From Liolophura sinensis (lineage: Eukaryota; Mollusca; Polyplacophora; Chitonida; Chitonidae), in the NCBI RefSeq assembly GCF_032854445.1, contig NC_088300.1:52796984-52860983 (forward strand): a stretch of DNA of 64,000 nucleotides, read 5' to 3'. How positions within the stretch are numbered: the first letter of the stretch is position 1; each line of letters begins with the position of its first letter. Below are positions 11,525-22,900 of this stretch, in pieces. The position numbers were made by a program, and so were the translations under genes. The notes under the pieces were generated by a model. That model saw only the letters and a list, made by a program, of their open reading frames with translations. It was not told where the DNA came from and searched no databases.

Positions 11525-11640
11525 TATTAATATAATTAAGTAAAACCAGAGCAGCGACGACAGTGTGATAGCTGGCAAATGATCACTCGTAACCTGTGAA
11601 ATACGCCTTCTCTCAAATGACCTCAGTATTAATAATAAGG
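11525..11640 (-). repeat. Dispersed repeat family R, minus-oriented copy
   Basis: AACCAGAGCAGCGACGACAG, then GTGTGATAGCTGGCAAATGA. This is the reverse complement of the right ends of the copies at 22.8-23.04 kb and 63.5-63.7 kb, and similar to 36.42 kb. Confidence 0.7.
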
Positions 11641-11779
11641 CCAGTCACACAATGCCGGCATTTTGGGGGCCAATCTGCAAAGCGTCAGTAGCACTGTCAG
11701 CATATAACTTCAGTATGTGTGCTTTGGTTTTAACTTTTTATATACTTTAAAAGTTTTCGGTCATATAATGACGTGAACG

Positions 11780-12035
11780 GTTAGGCGTGTACATATACTG
11801 TGGCTTCTTGTGGCCGCCAAAGTGCTGTCCTCACTGAAGTATCATGCCGAAGACAGCTGACATGACACCCCACCCAGTCATATTATACAGACACCTGGCC
11901 AACCAGACCTGTTTCCTGGCTCGAGGAAGCAACAAGTACCATTTTTAAAGTCTGGAATGACCCGACCGCGGTTTGATCCCGGGTCACCCGACTTCCAAGC
12001 GGATGCTCTAACCACTAGGTCATCGAAGCGGTCAT
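11780..12035 (-). mobile_element. SINE family B, nearly full length
   Basis: On the minus strand, a tRNA-like head (GACCTAGTGGTTAGAGCATC, with a box B equivalent GGGATCAAACC) is followed by a body with GGTCTGGTTGGCCAGGTGTC. Copies of the same family are at 18.18, 47.63 and 50.98 kb. Confidence 0.75.
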
Positions 12036-12487
12036 CACTTCAGTATGTGTCACAATGACAGTTACGGTTACGCAAATTTTAAAACTCTTTGTAGAGCGTA
12101 TGGCCTTCACTAAGGCTGGTCGAATTTTTCCAATCGTTTGTTATCACATGACCATGCCTCCCATCAGTTGTGATAGAACCAACCAGTAATCTTAAAGAAG
12201 GCTTCCGATTTGTTGAACATCGGCACAAATCGTGTGATCCATATATCGTACGATCCAGTACGGCCAAGGCCTTATATCTGAACACACGGAAGGCACTGTG
12301 ACATTCTAGCTCCGCAAATTTAATTAGTATATAGGCTAACTAAGGTAACCAAGAATAGTTTGGCGACAAAATTTCCCGGTTGATACATAATTATCGCCAA
12401 ACGTGTTCACACTTGATACGTTAAGAGCGTTCGATTTCAGGTTTGATTGTGGGTAAATGAAAAAGTAAGAAAGGGTGGAGGAATGAG

Positions 12488-12622
12488 ATGATGAACAACC
12501 ATTCCGCCAGTTGGCTGAATGAGATGATGAACAACTATTCCGCCAGGTGGCTGAATGGGATGATGAACAACCATTCCGCCAGGTGGCTGAATGGGATGAT
12601 GAACAACCATTCCGCCAGGTGG
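12488..12622. repeat. 36-bp tandem repeat, about four copies
   Basis: The unit contains ATGATGAACAACCATTCCGC followed by CAGGTGGCTGAATGGG. Since 36 is a multiple of three, it leaves an open frame with a repeating 12-residue unit (MMNNHSARWLNG). There is no start context or splice evidence, so I regard it as non-coding. Confidence 0.85.
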
Positions 12623-12979
12623 CTCACTGTTGTAATACAGGTCTCCTCCCAGTCATCCAGAGTCCAAAACAGCCATTTGTGTACACTCTGTCAAACAATC
12701 AGTAAATCAACGTCTTAAGCCCATGTAGCCTAATGAATTCCACATGGTACACGGCTCACTGTTCAAGACGATCTTGATCACTGTAAACATAAGAAGATTT
12801 TATCAGTGTCTGTAAAAACAACAAAAGTCATTTCCATTAGCAAATTGATAAATACGTCTGTCTAGTTAAATTTTAAAAAAGGGAAAAAAATTGAAAAACA
12901 GCTTGAGACTTATTCTCGACAAGTCGTGTTGTGTAATATTTAATCATTCTCTTAAAACACGTATAGAAAGAAAGTGAAA

Positions 12980-13078
12980 TAATTTATTTATTTATTTGAT
13001 TGGTGATTTATGCCGTGTTCAAGAATATTTCACTTATACGACGGCGGCCAGCATTATGGTGAGAGGAAACCGGGCAGT
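12980..13078 (-). mobile_element. SINE family A fragment
   Basis: TTTATTTATTTGATTGGTGA, then GAATATTTCACTTATACGAC, GGCGGCCAGCATTATGGTGA and GAGGAAACCGGGCAG. Tail and body only. Confidence 0.85.
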
Positions 13079-13224
13079 TAAAATTTGTCCTAATGAAACC
13101 ACCTAACACATTGAAGATCAATAAGCTAACGTACAAGGACAGTTGAGTGAGAAACGGTATGTGGGTAAAGTTTCAATGACATATCTTACTTCATACTGAA
13201 ATAATCATGATAACCTCGTGTGAA

Positions 13225-13410
13225 AGACCGAAGGTATGGTTGTGGACGCGGAGAGTCGGTGTGGTTGTGGACGGGGGGAGTCGGTGTGGTGGTTGACGCG
13301 GAGAGTCGGTGTGGTTGTGGATGGGAGGAGTCGATGTGGTTGTGGACGGGGGAGTCGGTGTGGTGGTTGACGCGGAGAGTCGGTGTGGTTGTGAACGAGG
13401 AGAGTCGGAC
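13225..13410. repeat. GT-rich minisatellite with a unit of about 23-25 bp
   Basis: About eight copies of GAGTCGGTGTGGTTGTGGAC with small length changes. Open frames on both strands across it (HNHTDSP-type repeats) are artefacts. Confidence 0.9.
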
Positions 13411-13467
13411 CGCTTCTGTGACGAAATAGTCAAAGAGGGGATCAAACATACACGTGATACAGAAGAT

Positions 13468-13575
13468 ACAGTATGTATACACATCTAATGACTCCTCGCC
13501 ATATAACGGAAAACTTGTAAAGCACAACGTAAAAACTCAGTCAGATACACACATAAATAAATACATACATTTCAT
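13468..13575 (+). mobile_element. SINE family B tail
   Basis: CATCTAATGACTCCTCGCCA, then TATAACGGAAAACTTGTAAA and GCACAACGTAAAAACTC, with an ATAAATAAATACATAC tail. This corresponds to the 3' end of the copies at 18.18 and 50.98 kb. Confidence 0.55.
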
Positions 13576-14261
13576 ACATACGCGGGGAGTCACTGGAGGA
13601 GCGATGAAAATATATAGGTACTGGGGCTTTCCTGTTGCAAGGTGTCCCTTTCATGAAAAGATGGAATAACAGTAAAGCAAAAGCATAAATGAAACAGTCA
13701 AACGGGGTAGAAATATAGAGTTAAAAGTAGCCAATATGTACGTGTACGTATGTACATATACACATGTACCTTTATTTTGAGAAAACTTTGTGACCTGAAC
13801 CATTGCTATTTGCTAAACTCCGGATGATAAAAATTTTACTCATGGAAGTAATGGGAGATATGTATCTGTAATGCTGGAATGGTTAAGCCTTATACCCGAG
13901 GAAGACATTTTGTCAGTTTCTATTTTTCTATCATAACTCTTAAAATTCTCACACTACATAATTTTCTGTGACTAATTTTAGACAGTCTATACCCATTGGA
14001 TTTAGAGATAAACTTGAAACCATTGCTATTCACGTATGCTACCGGCTTGACATGACATTTATTGACATGACGGCAGCGCTCATCATTGAACAAAGACATT
14101 TGTAATGGCATGCATCTCCAATTCCAGTGGACAAGTCTTTGTGATAGGACACCATCTGGTATAAGGATATGCAAGGCCAAACCAGATTCTGTGGCACAGG
14201 AGTCGCTTAAATGATGCTAATTTAACTGACAAATGTTAGATGTTTGTTTTAATATTAGAAC

Positions 14262-14470
14262 TTGGGACTGGAGCGATGCATGACTCAGTGGATATGTTGC
14301 GCAACTCTAATCACGAAACACACGAGGTGTGTGTTCAATCCCGGCCTTGGAAATGAAATGAGTAGATACTGCCGCTGTGTCAAAGGTCACTGGTTTACCG
14401 CGGTTGGTCCGGCTTTTTATACTCATAAACGTGATTGCCATCAAAGAATTGAAAACTTAATTATTGTAGT
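14262..14470 (+). mobile_element. Candidate tRNA-derived SINE
   Basis: A tRNA-like head with box A-like ATGACTCAGTGG and box B-like GTGTTCAATCCCGGCC, followed by a body of about 130 bp. The family was not seen elsewhere in the window. Confidence 0.5.
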
Positions 14471-14575
14471 GTTAAACTTAATTAATACATGAGTTTAGAT
14501 GATAACAAGTTACCCTTCCTTCATCATTGTTACGATTTCTGTAGTTGTAAGTTTTTATAGCGGTGTCACTTACTC

Positions 14576-14745
14576 ACGTGATTAAAGCGCTGGGCCGCTG
14601 TGACAATCAGGTCCTTGATAGCAACAATGGTTCGAATCCGTGTCTCGCTGTATCGGCAACACATGTCTTTAAGTCAGAAAGTTTGTGAGGTACCTGATGA
14701 AGGTCTGGGCTTGCCTTCAGAGTTAAATGTCAGTTTTGATAAATG
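14576..14745 (+). mobile_element. Candidate tRNA-derived SINE
   Basis: A good box B match, GGTTCGAATCC, at about 14630, with an A-box-like region just upstream. A body with GAGGTACCTGATGAAGGTCT follows. It cannot form a complete tRNA. Confidence 0.45.
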
Positions 14746-14939
14746 AAATACTTAAATTAACTATTCATGTTATATTTATTGTCTTCGTTTCACAGGATTC
14801 ATCCATGCTTCATAGCCACTTGAAAGAATCCGTTTAAAATCGCAAATTAGCTTCATTGTGACAACCCACGACCAATTGTTTGTACATGGTGATAATCATT
14901 GGTGTCAATGGAGAAGATATCTGTCCCTTTGTCTTACCA

Positions 14940-15126
14940 GTGCAGGAGTTAGTGCTCAGGGCTTAACGTCGTGTTACCGATGCAGGAGTGAGTGCTTAGG
15001 GTTTCACGTCGTGTTACCGATCCAGGAGTGAGTGCTTAGGGTTTAACGTCGCCTTACCGATCCAGGAGTGCGTGCTTACGGTTTAACGTTGTCTTACCGA
15101 TGCAGGAGTGGATGTTTAGGGTTTAA
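14940..15126. repeat. Tandem repeat of about 41 bp derived from a SINE C tail (left part)
   Basis: Copies of TTACCGATGCAGGAGTGAGT followed by GCTTAGGGTTTAACGTCG. The array continues after the MITE, at 15661-15725. The GAGTGCTTAGGGTTTAACGT piece is also the tail of the SINE copies at 35.93 and 47.3 kb. Confidence 0.85.
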
Positions 15127-15660
15127 AGGAGAAGAAAACTTAAAAACATGACACTATGGGCTGAAAAGAACACATTTTTTATCTGGTGTTGCCTGCTGCA
15201 TAATTTGGCGATTTTTCATCACACGGAACGGCAAAGCTGGCATAAATCGCTCAGTCCATGGCGTCCTCCATCTTTAACACTCTGTAATATAAATATATAA
15301 TGTAATATAATCGTTAAAACTGCCGGCTTGTTCGTGGAAACTAGGAGCCTACGTCCAACATTCCGGTTTCCCGGTGGTCAAGCGGAAAACGAACTGTACT
15401 GTTCGCTACCTTCTGGAAAAGAGTTCTACAGGAAATGTACGAAATGCACTTCAGGGATTTTCGACGGAAATTCTCCTCCTAACAGACTTCAGGACTAGTT
15501 CTTAGGCAAAATGGAGTCGCCCAGAGCGGATTTTGGCGTTGACTTTATTTATGATTTATCAACTTGAAGCACATAGTAGAATTTTTTTATGGCACGCAAC
15601 TGCGAGGAAATACTTACTCGTTTCAGTGGTATTTGTTTGATATTTAAGTTTTCTTCTCCT
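15127..15660. mobile_element. 534-bp MITE with 18-bp inverted repeats and TTAA duplication
   Basis: Non-autonomous DNA transposon. Perfect terminal inverted repeats AGGAGAAGAAAACTTAAA lie at both ends. TTAA flanks it on both sides (15123-15126 and 15661-15664). The flanking tandem repeat unit normally reads GGGTTTAACG, so the empty site can be reconstructed and contains a single TTAA. No transposase is encoded. TTAA targets are typical of piggyBac-type transposases, but the termini do not begin with CCC as in classical piggyBac. Confidence 0.9.
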
Positions 15661-15725
15661 TTAACGCCGTATTACCGATGCAGGAGTGAGTGCTTAGGGG
15701 TTAACGTCGTATTACCGATGCATGA
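15661..15725. repeat. Tandem repeat of about 41 bp, right part beyond the MITE
   Basis: TTAACGCCGTATTACCGATG, CAGGAGTGAGTGCTTAGGGG: the same unit as 14940-15126, split by the transposon. Confidence 0.85.
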
Positions 15726-16654
15726 CATCACGGGCCTATACTTGACACATGCGATGATAGCTGGACAGTTAAGTTAACTTCTATCACTCTGTACTACGCT
15801 CTGTTGGTGTGTCAAAATCCATGAAGTGACCGTGAACTGTGGACCGTGGACCGTGGGCAGGCCAGTTGGCTGCTGACCAGACCTAGCGTTAGTCTGTATA
15901 ACTCTTACAAACTCCTGCACAATTTCCCCCTTCACCATGGCCATGCCAATTACTGCAATGTGCACATGCCTCTAACCCCTCAGCCACCAGATGTCCGTAT
16001 ATACCTGAATCCCTGCATACATACACAATATGTGGGTGTAAGTTTATGTTTACAGTTCGAGGTGCTGTTGCAGCCGAGGGAACTAAATAACTTTAGTCTG
16101 AGGTTTAGACGTGACGTATAAAACCAGTTGTCGGCGTGGCACCCTGTGGCCTATACCCGCCAGGCTCGGTGGTCCTGGCTATTGAAATCATAAACACAGT
16201 TTCCACTTAATCCATCTTTCTTTAGGTTTTGTGATACGATCTCTGGAACATCGCGGTTTGGATCACAGCCAAGACTATATACGGAGCAATTACAGCGTTG
16301 TAACCAATGGTCTGTCAGTTTACGTTCAGGTTTGTTGTCTGCAAAAACATTTAACGAGATTATAAAAATCTAACCACGTCATGGTTTAAGAGTTGATTGT
16401 TTGGCTTTCAGCGTTTCGCCTCTTTAAGTACAGGAAGAAGTTGTCTGGCTGCTGACAACGCCTGTATAATATTACAGGTACCAAACTGAAGAGGTGGGTT
16501 CGGATAAGGAGAGAAAGTATACGAATTGAAAGCAGTAGTCGGTCCGATGAGAGGGATGCTGGTCTTCCTTGAATGGATCAATTTGAAGAATTACTGAGTT
16601 CATGAAGAAAGGGGTGTCTGTAAAGCCGAAAGTTAAAGGTTTTCAAAGCTTTAC

Positions 16655-16952
16655 ATGATGGCGCGTAAACAATGGAGCGGTGAAGTCAGTGTTAGTTTAC
16701 CCACATTTATTGTAACGCTGGTTCTGTTGTCTGTAAATGGATACCATGCTGAGGCCATAGAGGATGGGAGCATACGCCTTGTCGGAGGTAGGAGCGACTT
16801 TGAAGGGACAGTGTTGATTTACCACATGGGCCTGTGGGGTGCGATATGTGACAAGGGCTGGAGCCGGAAGGACGCTCATGTCGTCTGTAAACAGCTGGGT
16901 TACCCTGGGAAGCATTTGGCCTTCAAAAAAAGCTTCTTCGGTAAAGGTTCAG
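16655..16952 (+). CDS. LOXL: LOXL exon 1: signal peptide and N-half of SRCR1
   Basis: The ATG at 16655 (with a second at 16658) starts [16 protein letters not shown], followed by a hydrophobic stretch [18 protein letters not shown] that fits a signal peptide cut near AEA. Then comes the first half of a scavenger-receptor cysteine-rich domain: [45 protein letters not shown]. It ends at donor GTGAGT in phase 1, the conserved mid-SRCR intron position. No non-coding first exon or core promoter was recognised upstream. Confidence 0.9.
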
Positions 16953-19900
16953 GTGAGTAAACTTTGTGTAATTTATCCTCGTATGTGAAATATATCGTAC
17001 AATATGTAATTAATTTTCTTATATGTGCTTAGTATTTGTCATTTTAAGATGAGGAGATATACGCAATGAAAACTTTCTAGAAAATAAATAGCACCTATTC
17101 TGGAAGGCTTTGTTTTCATGATTCGATCGTATCTTATTAGTATCAGTATGTAAGATGGAAAATGATACCTAATGGTCACAGGTAACCGGTGAAATCCGGC
17201 ATCTTGTCAGTTTACTTCAATTAAGATTTTTTGTGCTGATTATGGAAATGCTTAAATTGTAGCAACTTAGACACCCACTGGCACCAGAACCTAACCATGC
17301 ACAATTAGTTAAGAGAAAGTGCAGTGAAGCTTTTTACAATTTATTACACTGGTCTAGAATTACTCAAAATATTGTGTTGTCATCACAACTCTTAGTTCCC
17401 CAGCAGATTCCTTGTTTATCCCGGCATACAGAATAAAAGACCACAGCACTGAAAGTAAATCAAGAGCAAGGACAACAGTGTGATAGTTGTCACAAAACTT
17501 TGTGACAACTGTGTGTCAACTTTCCCCGTCGCTACAGGACTGATATCCAGATACTCTTTGAGACATGGCATGGATTCATGTACAACCACCAAAGCAATTG
17601 AGGCTGATTAAAGGAGAAGAAAATTTTAATATCAAACAAAAGAGTATGCATATCCTTGCAGGTACATGCCATAAAAAAATTCTACTATGTACCTCAAGTT
17701 GATAAATCATAAATAAAGTCGGGACCTCCGTGGCTCAGTTGGTTAGCGCGCTAGCGCAGCATATTGACCCAGAAGTCTCTCACCAATGCGGTCGCTCTGA
17801 GTTCAAATCCAGCTCATGCTGGCTTCCTCTCCGGCCGTACGTGGGAGGGTCTGCCAGCAACCTGCGGATGGTCGTGGGTTTTCCCCGGGCTGTGTCCGGT
17901 TTCCACCCACCATAATGCTGGCCGCCGTCGAATAAGTGAAATATTCTTGAGTACGGCGTAAAACATCAGTCAAATAAATAAGACATTAGACATTAGATAA
18001 GAATGGTGTGTGACTTCAAGAGAACTTCCAGGTGTTTTAAACATGCATACACACGTTCTACTCGTATATCAGAACATGCACATGTATAGTGTCGCAGCGT
18101 GTATCACTTCCAGTATCCATTGTTTATCTATACATGTATTAAGAATACGACAACGGCTTTAGGAGAAAAGCGATGTCACTAGGGCCTTCCGGGTCGGGCT
18201 ATGACAAAGACTTTAAAAGTGGTACTTGTTGTTGCGTCGCTTAGCGCTCAGCTCTGAGAGGTTAGAGTGAAAAAACTGTAGGGCTCGGTATCAGTTTTAA
18301 TGTGACTGGTTTGTCATGCCTGGTGTCTTCGACAGGATACTTCACTAGCGATATACACACAGCTAATAATTCTTCGTCGTCATATGACTAAAAAATTGCA
18401 TGTGCGACGTAAAAACCCAAGAATACGTACATACATTCGTTACTTCCTTTTTGTAAGCTTTCATTTGGTTTCCAGATTCTTCGAGTATGTTTAGGAAATA
18501 GACGTAGACATACCCTTCTGACATACTCATCCCAACCCGCCTTATACCAAGTCTCAGAATACTGTATAAGAGAGTGTAACATGTGCACTGCTAAGTTCAA
18601 TACTCAAATAGAGCCTGTGAGAGACCAAAATCCTACTGTAAAAACCATTTTGACGATTATCCCGACTGAGCAATGATTAATCTTTGGTCTGTCTTTGGTG
18701 CACAATGCGCAATGAAGACGCCTTCAGTTTTACTGATAATTTTCTGTACAATTGAGATTTTACATATATGTGGCTCTTTGACCTCAAAAGTTCGTTAAGA
18801 AGTGTTTAAATATCAGCCTGACCTGACCATCAGCCGTTTTTAATGTCTGCCATGGTTCACGCACGCCGTTAGCCAACCTCACAGACGCCACAAGAAAACA
18901 AGCGTCCGTTGATTTCTGATTTGTTTATGTTCGTGTACTGTAGTGGTTGTTAGTATTCTCATGTTATCCTCTGGCAGGTGAAGCTCCCAGGCAGCTGCAA
19001 ATTAACTACTGTCTGCTTTATGTACCGATAAGTATCCTTTGTAGACGAAACACTCCAAATCCCTTGCCATCTGTCAGTTGCATGGCATAAGATAGGCTGG
19101 TATATCAAATTTTGCTTAAAGGCTCTCAGTTCACCAAAGATTAACCGGGATGCCCTTTCAATCTGGCAGTCATGACTGTGGAATGGTAGTAATGTTAACT
19201 TCTTCTCGAGCCAAAGGAAATGTTTAGATTTGCTTTACAAATACAACAAACGGCCATAACTCGGCGGAACCTGTGTTACTTAACTGGCTCGTTAGGGCTT
19301 TTGGTATGTAATGGGGTCTGTTTGGCGGGCGGTTGGCCCTATACTAGAGTACAGATATACCAAACTCTGAGCTAGGTATGTGGGTGTTGCTTCCTGTTGG
19401 GGGTAGTCAATGAAAGGAAGTGCATAGAGAAACCCTAAACAGGTGGGGAAATCCGTCCGCATCTGCACTCCATTACGGTTCTGTAGTCGATTTATATGCA
19501 GGCTATAAATACTGTATTAAGTAGACTGTTGGGCCCCTACAGGCCGCTCAAGTTTATCGCTGATCCTCCAAGATATATTTTTTTCTGCCAAGCTGCAAAC
19601 TCGATAAACATCAATGAGAAGGAACGATTTGAGGACATTTGAGGACCTTCTGATTTATCCTCGTCATCTGGACGAGGCGAAAGGCTGATCGCGAAGGAAA
19701 CATTCCTGGCACAGCTGGACTGGGCAACGCCGTTGTTTCCTGTTTCATTTGCTATACAAAAGCTTTGTGCCAATTTTAGAGTGGTGCTTGTATAATGTTT
19801 CGTGGAACTTTCTCCAGAGAATCTTAGAACCTTGATAACATTACCGACTTTCCCTGTAACCATTTTTCCTGGCGTGGGTTGTAGCGCCTGGTAACAGATT

Positions 19901-22900
19901 GCTTGTGCAGCATTTTTGAGTGACGACAAACGGCTGATGTCTGATGTTCTGTGAACTGCTACAACAGAACGCGTACGGTTTACCCACGACAACGATATAC
20001 CAACCACTCCTCAAGCAGCAAGGCGCAAGGGGCTTAAATTGTCATCTTGCAATCATTAACACATTATTGCGGTGAGACAAGGAGACGCGGTTTGCTATGG
20101 CAGGGCGGTGCTGTAGAGCGGGCAGCGTGGATCTTCTACAGATTCTTACCGTAGTCTGTTCATATACTAACAATCAAATTTAGGCGCCGTGCATGGAGTT
20201 GAAGATGGCACGATTCGGCTGGTTGGGGGTCGCGGTAAACATGAAGGCACCGTTGTTATATTCCACCATGGGACACTGGGGCAGCGCGGTCTGTTGATCA
20301 GCTCTGGGATCGTAATGATGCTCACGTAGTCTGCAGGCAACTTGGTTACATCGGCGAAGAAATGGCGTATCGAAGGAGTTACTATGGACCTGGTCGAGGT
20401 AGGTTAGAACAACTTGCCCAACGTTCAAGTTAATAATAATAATAATTATTATTATAATGACATCTACATAGTTCTGAGGATAATATGCCAAAGCCATTCA
20501 GTATTCGATTTGAATTTGATTTTCGTCTGTTGTTTAACAACAATACTCAGAAAATGATTTTAATTATACGATGGGCACAGGTGTGTGGGTGGTGGAATGT
20601 TGAGTGTCCAGATTGAACCACCCACTCTTGACAAGTTTGTTAACGAACCTAACGAACAGGTGACGTTAAGTGATATGCACATCATATTGGTGGATTGCAA
20701 GTGATCGTTAGACTATGTAAACGGCCCACAAAGGCGTCGTTGACAGTTTGTTGTCTCCATGGAGTTAAGAGCTGGAGAAACTATGCAACCCAAGGCTGGA
20801 TTTGAACCTGCGCCTCGTGTGTGTTCAAGCACTCAAGCAATCTTTACCCGCTCCTTCGATCACAGATAAATTTGAGATAACATAGATCTGAATATAAGGG
20901 TGCATCCATCAACAAGCCAATTGTTTTTGATGACATGCAGAACGTTTGTGTTGAAGTCGAAGGAAGTTGTTTTATGTTTTTGAGTGCTTCATTTCGGTTT
21001 ATTGAAAGAAACACAGCTGGTAAGGAAACAAATAATATTTTATTGTATATGTTCATTGTTGTATGGGAATTGTGGGTGAGAATGGGTTGGCCCACTGCTC
21101 ATACAAATTGGAGAATATTTCTAGAGTATTATTCCACATATGTTTTCTGTCAGCTACCCACATAGTGCATACACACCCTTAACAGAAACTGCTCTGGCGT
21201 TTCCATATATACTCTTGTCCTTTTGCATGTATATAGTTGACGATTCCCTGCCCAAATTTAACTCTTTTTTTCGCTTTTTTCATCGTTGACCTGAGAACCT
21301 TATCAATGTGTGAGTTTTTACACCAACATCACACACTTGACTCAGTTTTCTTGCCATTTAGATCGTTCTGAGTTGCTGACTGTTGCGATCATGAAAAGCG
21401 CATACTGTCACCATATGTCCCCCATGGAGCCCGGCCACTTTCCTCAAATCCCCCATCGGAAATCCTTGGTTTACCCACATTTTCCATCGTCTGACTCTCT
21501 GAAGAATTTCATTCACATTTTCCCATGTTTATAGTCACTGCATGTGGAGAGAACGCAACAAAATTACATAATAATTTAAAATAACACAGGAAGCCCACAA
21601 TGCCTTTTGAGACAATCTTATGTATTGTCCACTTATTGCAAGACCATAAATTTATATTATACTTCTCCACAGACTCTAATATATTTATTGACCGATCACA
21701 AAAATGTTTGTATATGCATTCACGTAGTATTTTATTCTACGCTTATTCATACCAAAAATTAACAGTTTCCATTGCTAGTCCAAGTGCTAATTTTTGGGAA
21801 TAAATTTATAAAACATGTTTTCTTAAGCTAAGCGGTAAGGACATACATATGACGGCATTGAGATTCATTGTTGGAGGAAACTGGATATAGAGCACGTGTG
21901 GAAATTGACCAGTCAGTTGGCAGAAGCTTTCAAATCTAAGAACAAGAGCTGGTCAGAACGCTAGCACTAATGCTTACGGGTTGTTGACTGTTGTCTGTGG
22001 TTGAGGCGCTATACGCCAATAAGTGCCATTTTATACGACATCATTAATCAGATGGCAGTATCATATGATAATATTGTTATCAGACGGCAGTATCGTATGA
22101 TAATATTGTTATCAGACGGCAGTATCATATGATAATATTGTTAAGTGTGACAGATAACCTGTTCGAAAATGCAGACTATTAATATGGTTAAATGTAGTAC
22201 AGATTTATAGGCTTGCAAAGACCATGTATAAGTGGTATGTCAGCATTATGGGCGGGATTATTGAGAAACGTGTTTAAGTAGTTTTTCACAAAGGCTATTT
22301 AATGTCCATGTATTTGAAAAGTTCTACACCTAAGCTATTTATCAAGCCAATCTTTCTGCTCAGCCATACTCTCAGAAAGTTTTGTTGGAATAATATGGTA
22401 ATTTCCTATTCGTCGTGCATCATCTTTTGTCCAAGGAAACTTATCTACTTGCAGGTGTGAAATCGTGTATAGAAATTATCTCGAAGGTCAAATATCTTTC
22501 AAATATTGCTCAAACCATCTGACCCGTGGCTTTAAAAGTTTGGCTCAGATGTGGTAAATTTTACACTTTGTGATAAAAAAAATATTCCAACAGAAGTAAG
22601 TAATTTAGAGGAGGTAAGCTCAAAATACCATGCATTCGTTGTACGGTGCGGTTTTATGAATATTTACTTTATTTGGTTTCAATGTAGGCCTATTTACGAG
22701 GGTTTGATACATGATTATTTCAAATAGACTTGCTGTGTGTTGTGGTGTGTACCGAGGGGTATCCCTTTGCATTCTTTTAATGTGTTTGAATATTAAATGT
22801 GATGACAATATACAGCATTTTGAGTAAATCTAGACCACTGACGTCTAATATATAACAATTAACGTCGCTGCATACTTTGTTACCTAATTCTGTTTAAGTC

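Larger units (their letters stand above)
7413..16654. other. Intergenic region between G-alpha and LOXL
   Basis: About 9.2 kb with no recognisable exon. The first 3 kb is mostly plain AT-rich sequence with imperfect repeats at 8420-8650 and a short (TG)n at about 9255-9278. From 10.5 kb onward it holds a succession of minisatellites, SINE pieces and a MITE, listed separately. The promoter and any non-coding first exon of LOXL should lie in its last part; I could not identify them. Confidence 0.6.
16953..20183 (+). other. LOXL intron (exon 1 to the broken SRCR exon)
   Basis: 3.2 kb. It holds a degenerate family R copy near 17.15-17.5 kb, a truncated MITE joined to a full-length SINE A (17612-17985) and a SINE B copy (about 18180-18420). 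A 156-codon open frame on the minus strand (19537-20007) matches nothing I know. I searched for the missing SRCR C-half here and saw none. Confidence 0.6.

Noticed and set aside
13186-13527. Open frames encoding HNHTDSP-type repeats
   Set aside because: Reading of the GT-rich minisatellite; several frames are open at once, as expected for a repeat.
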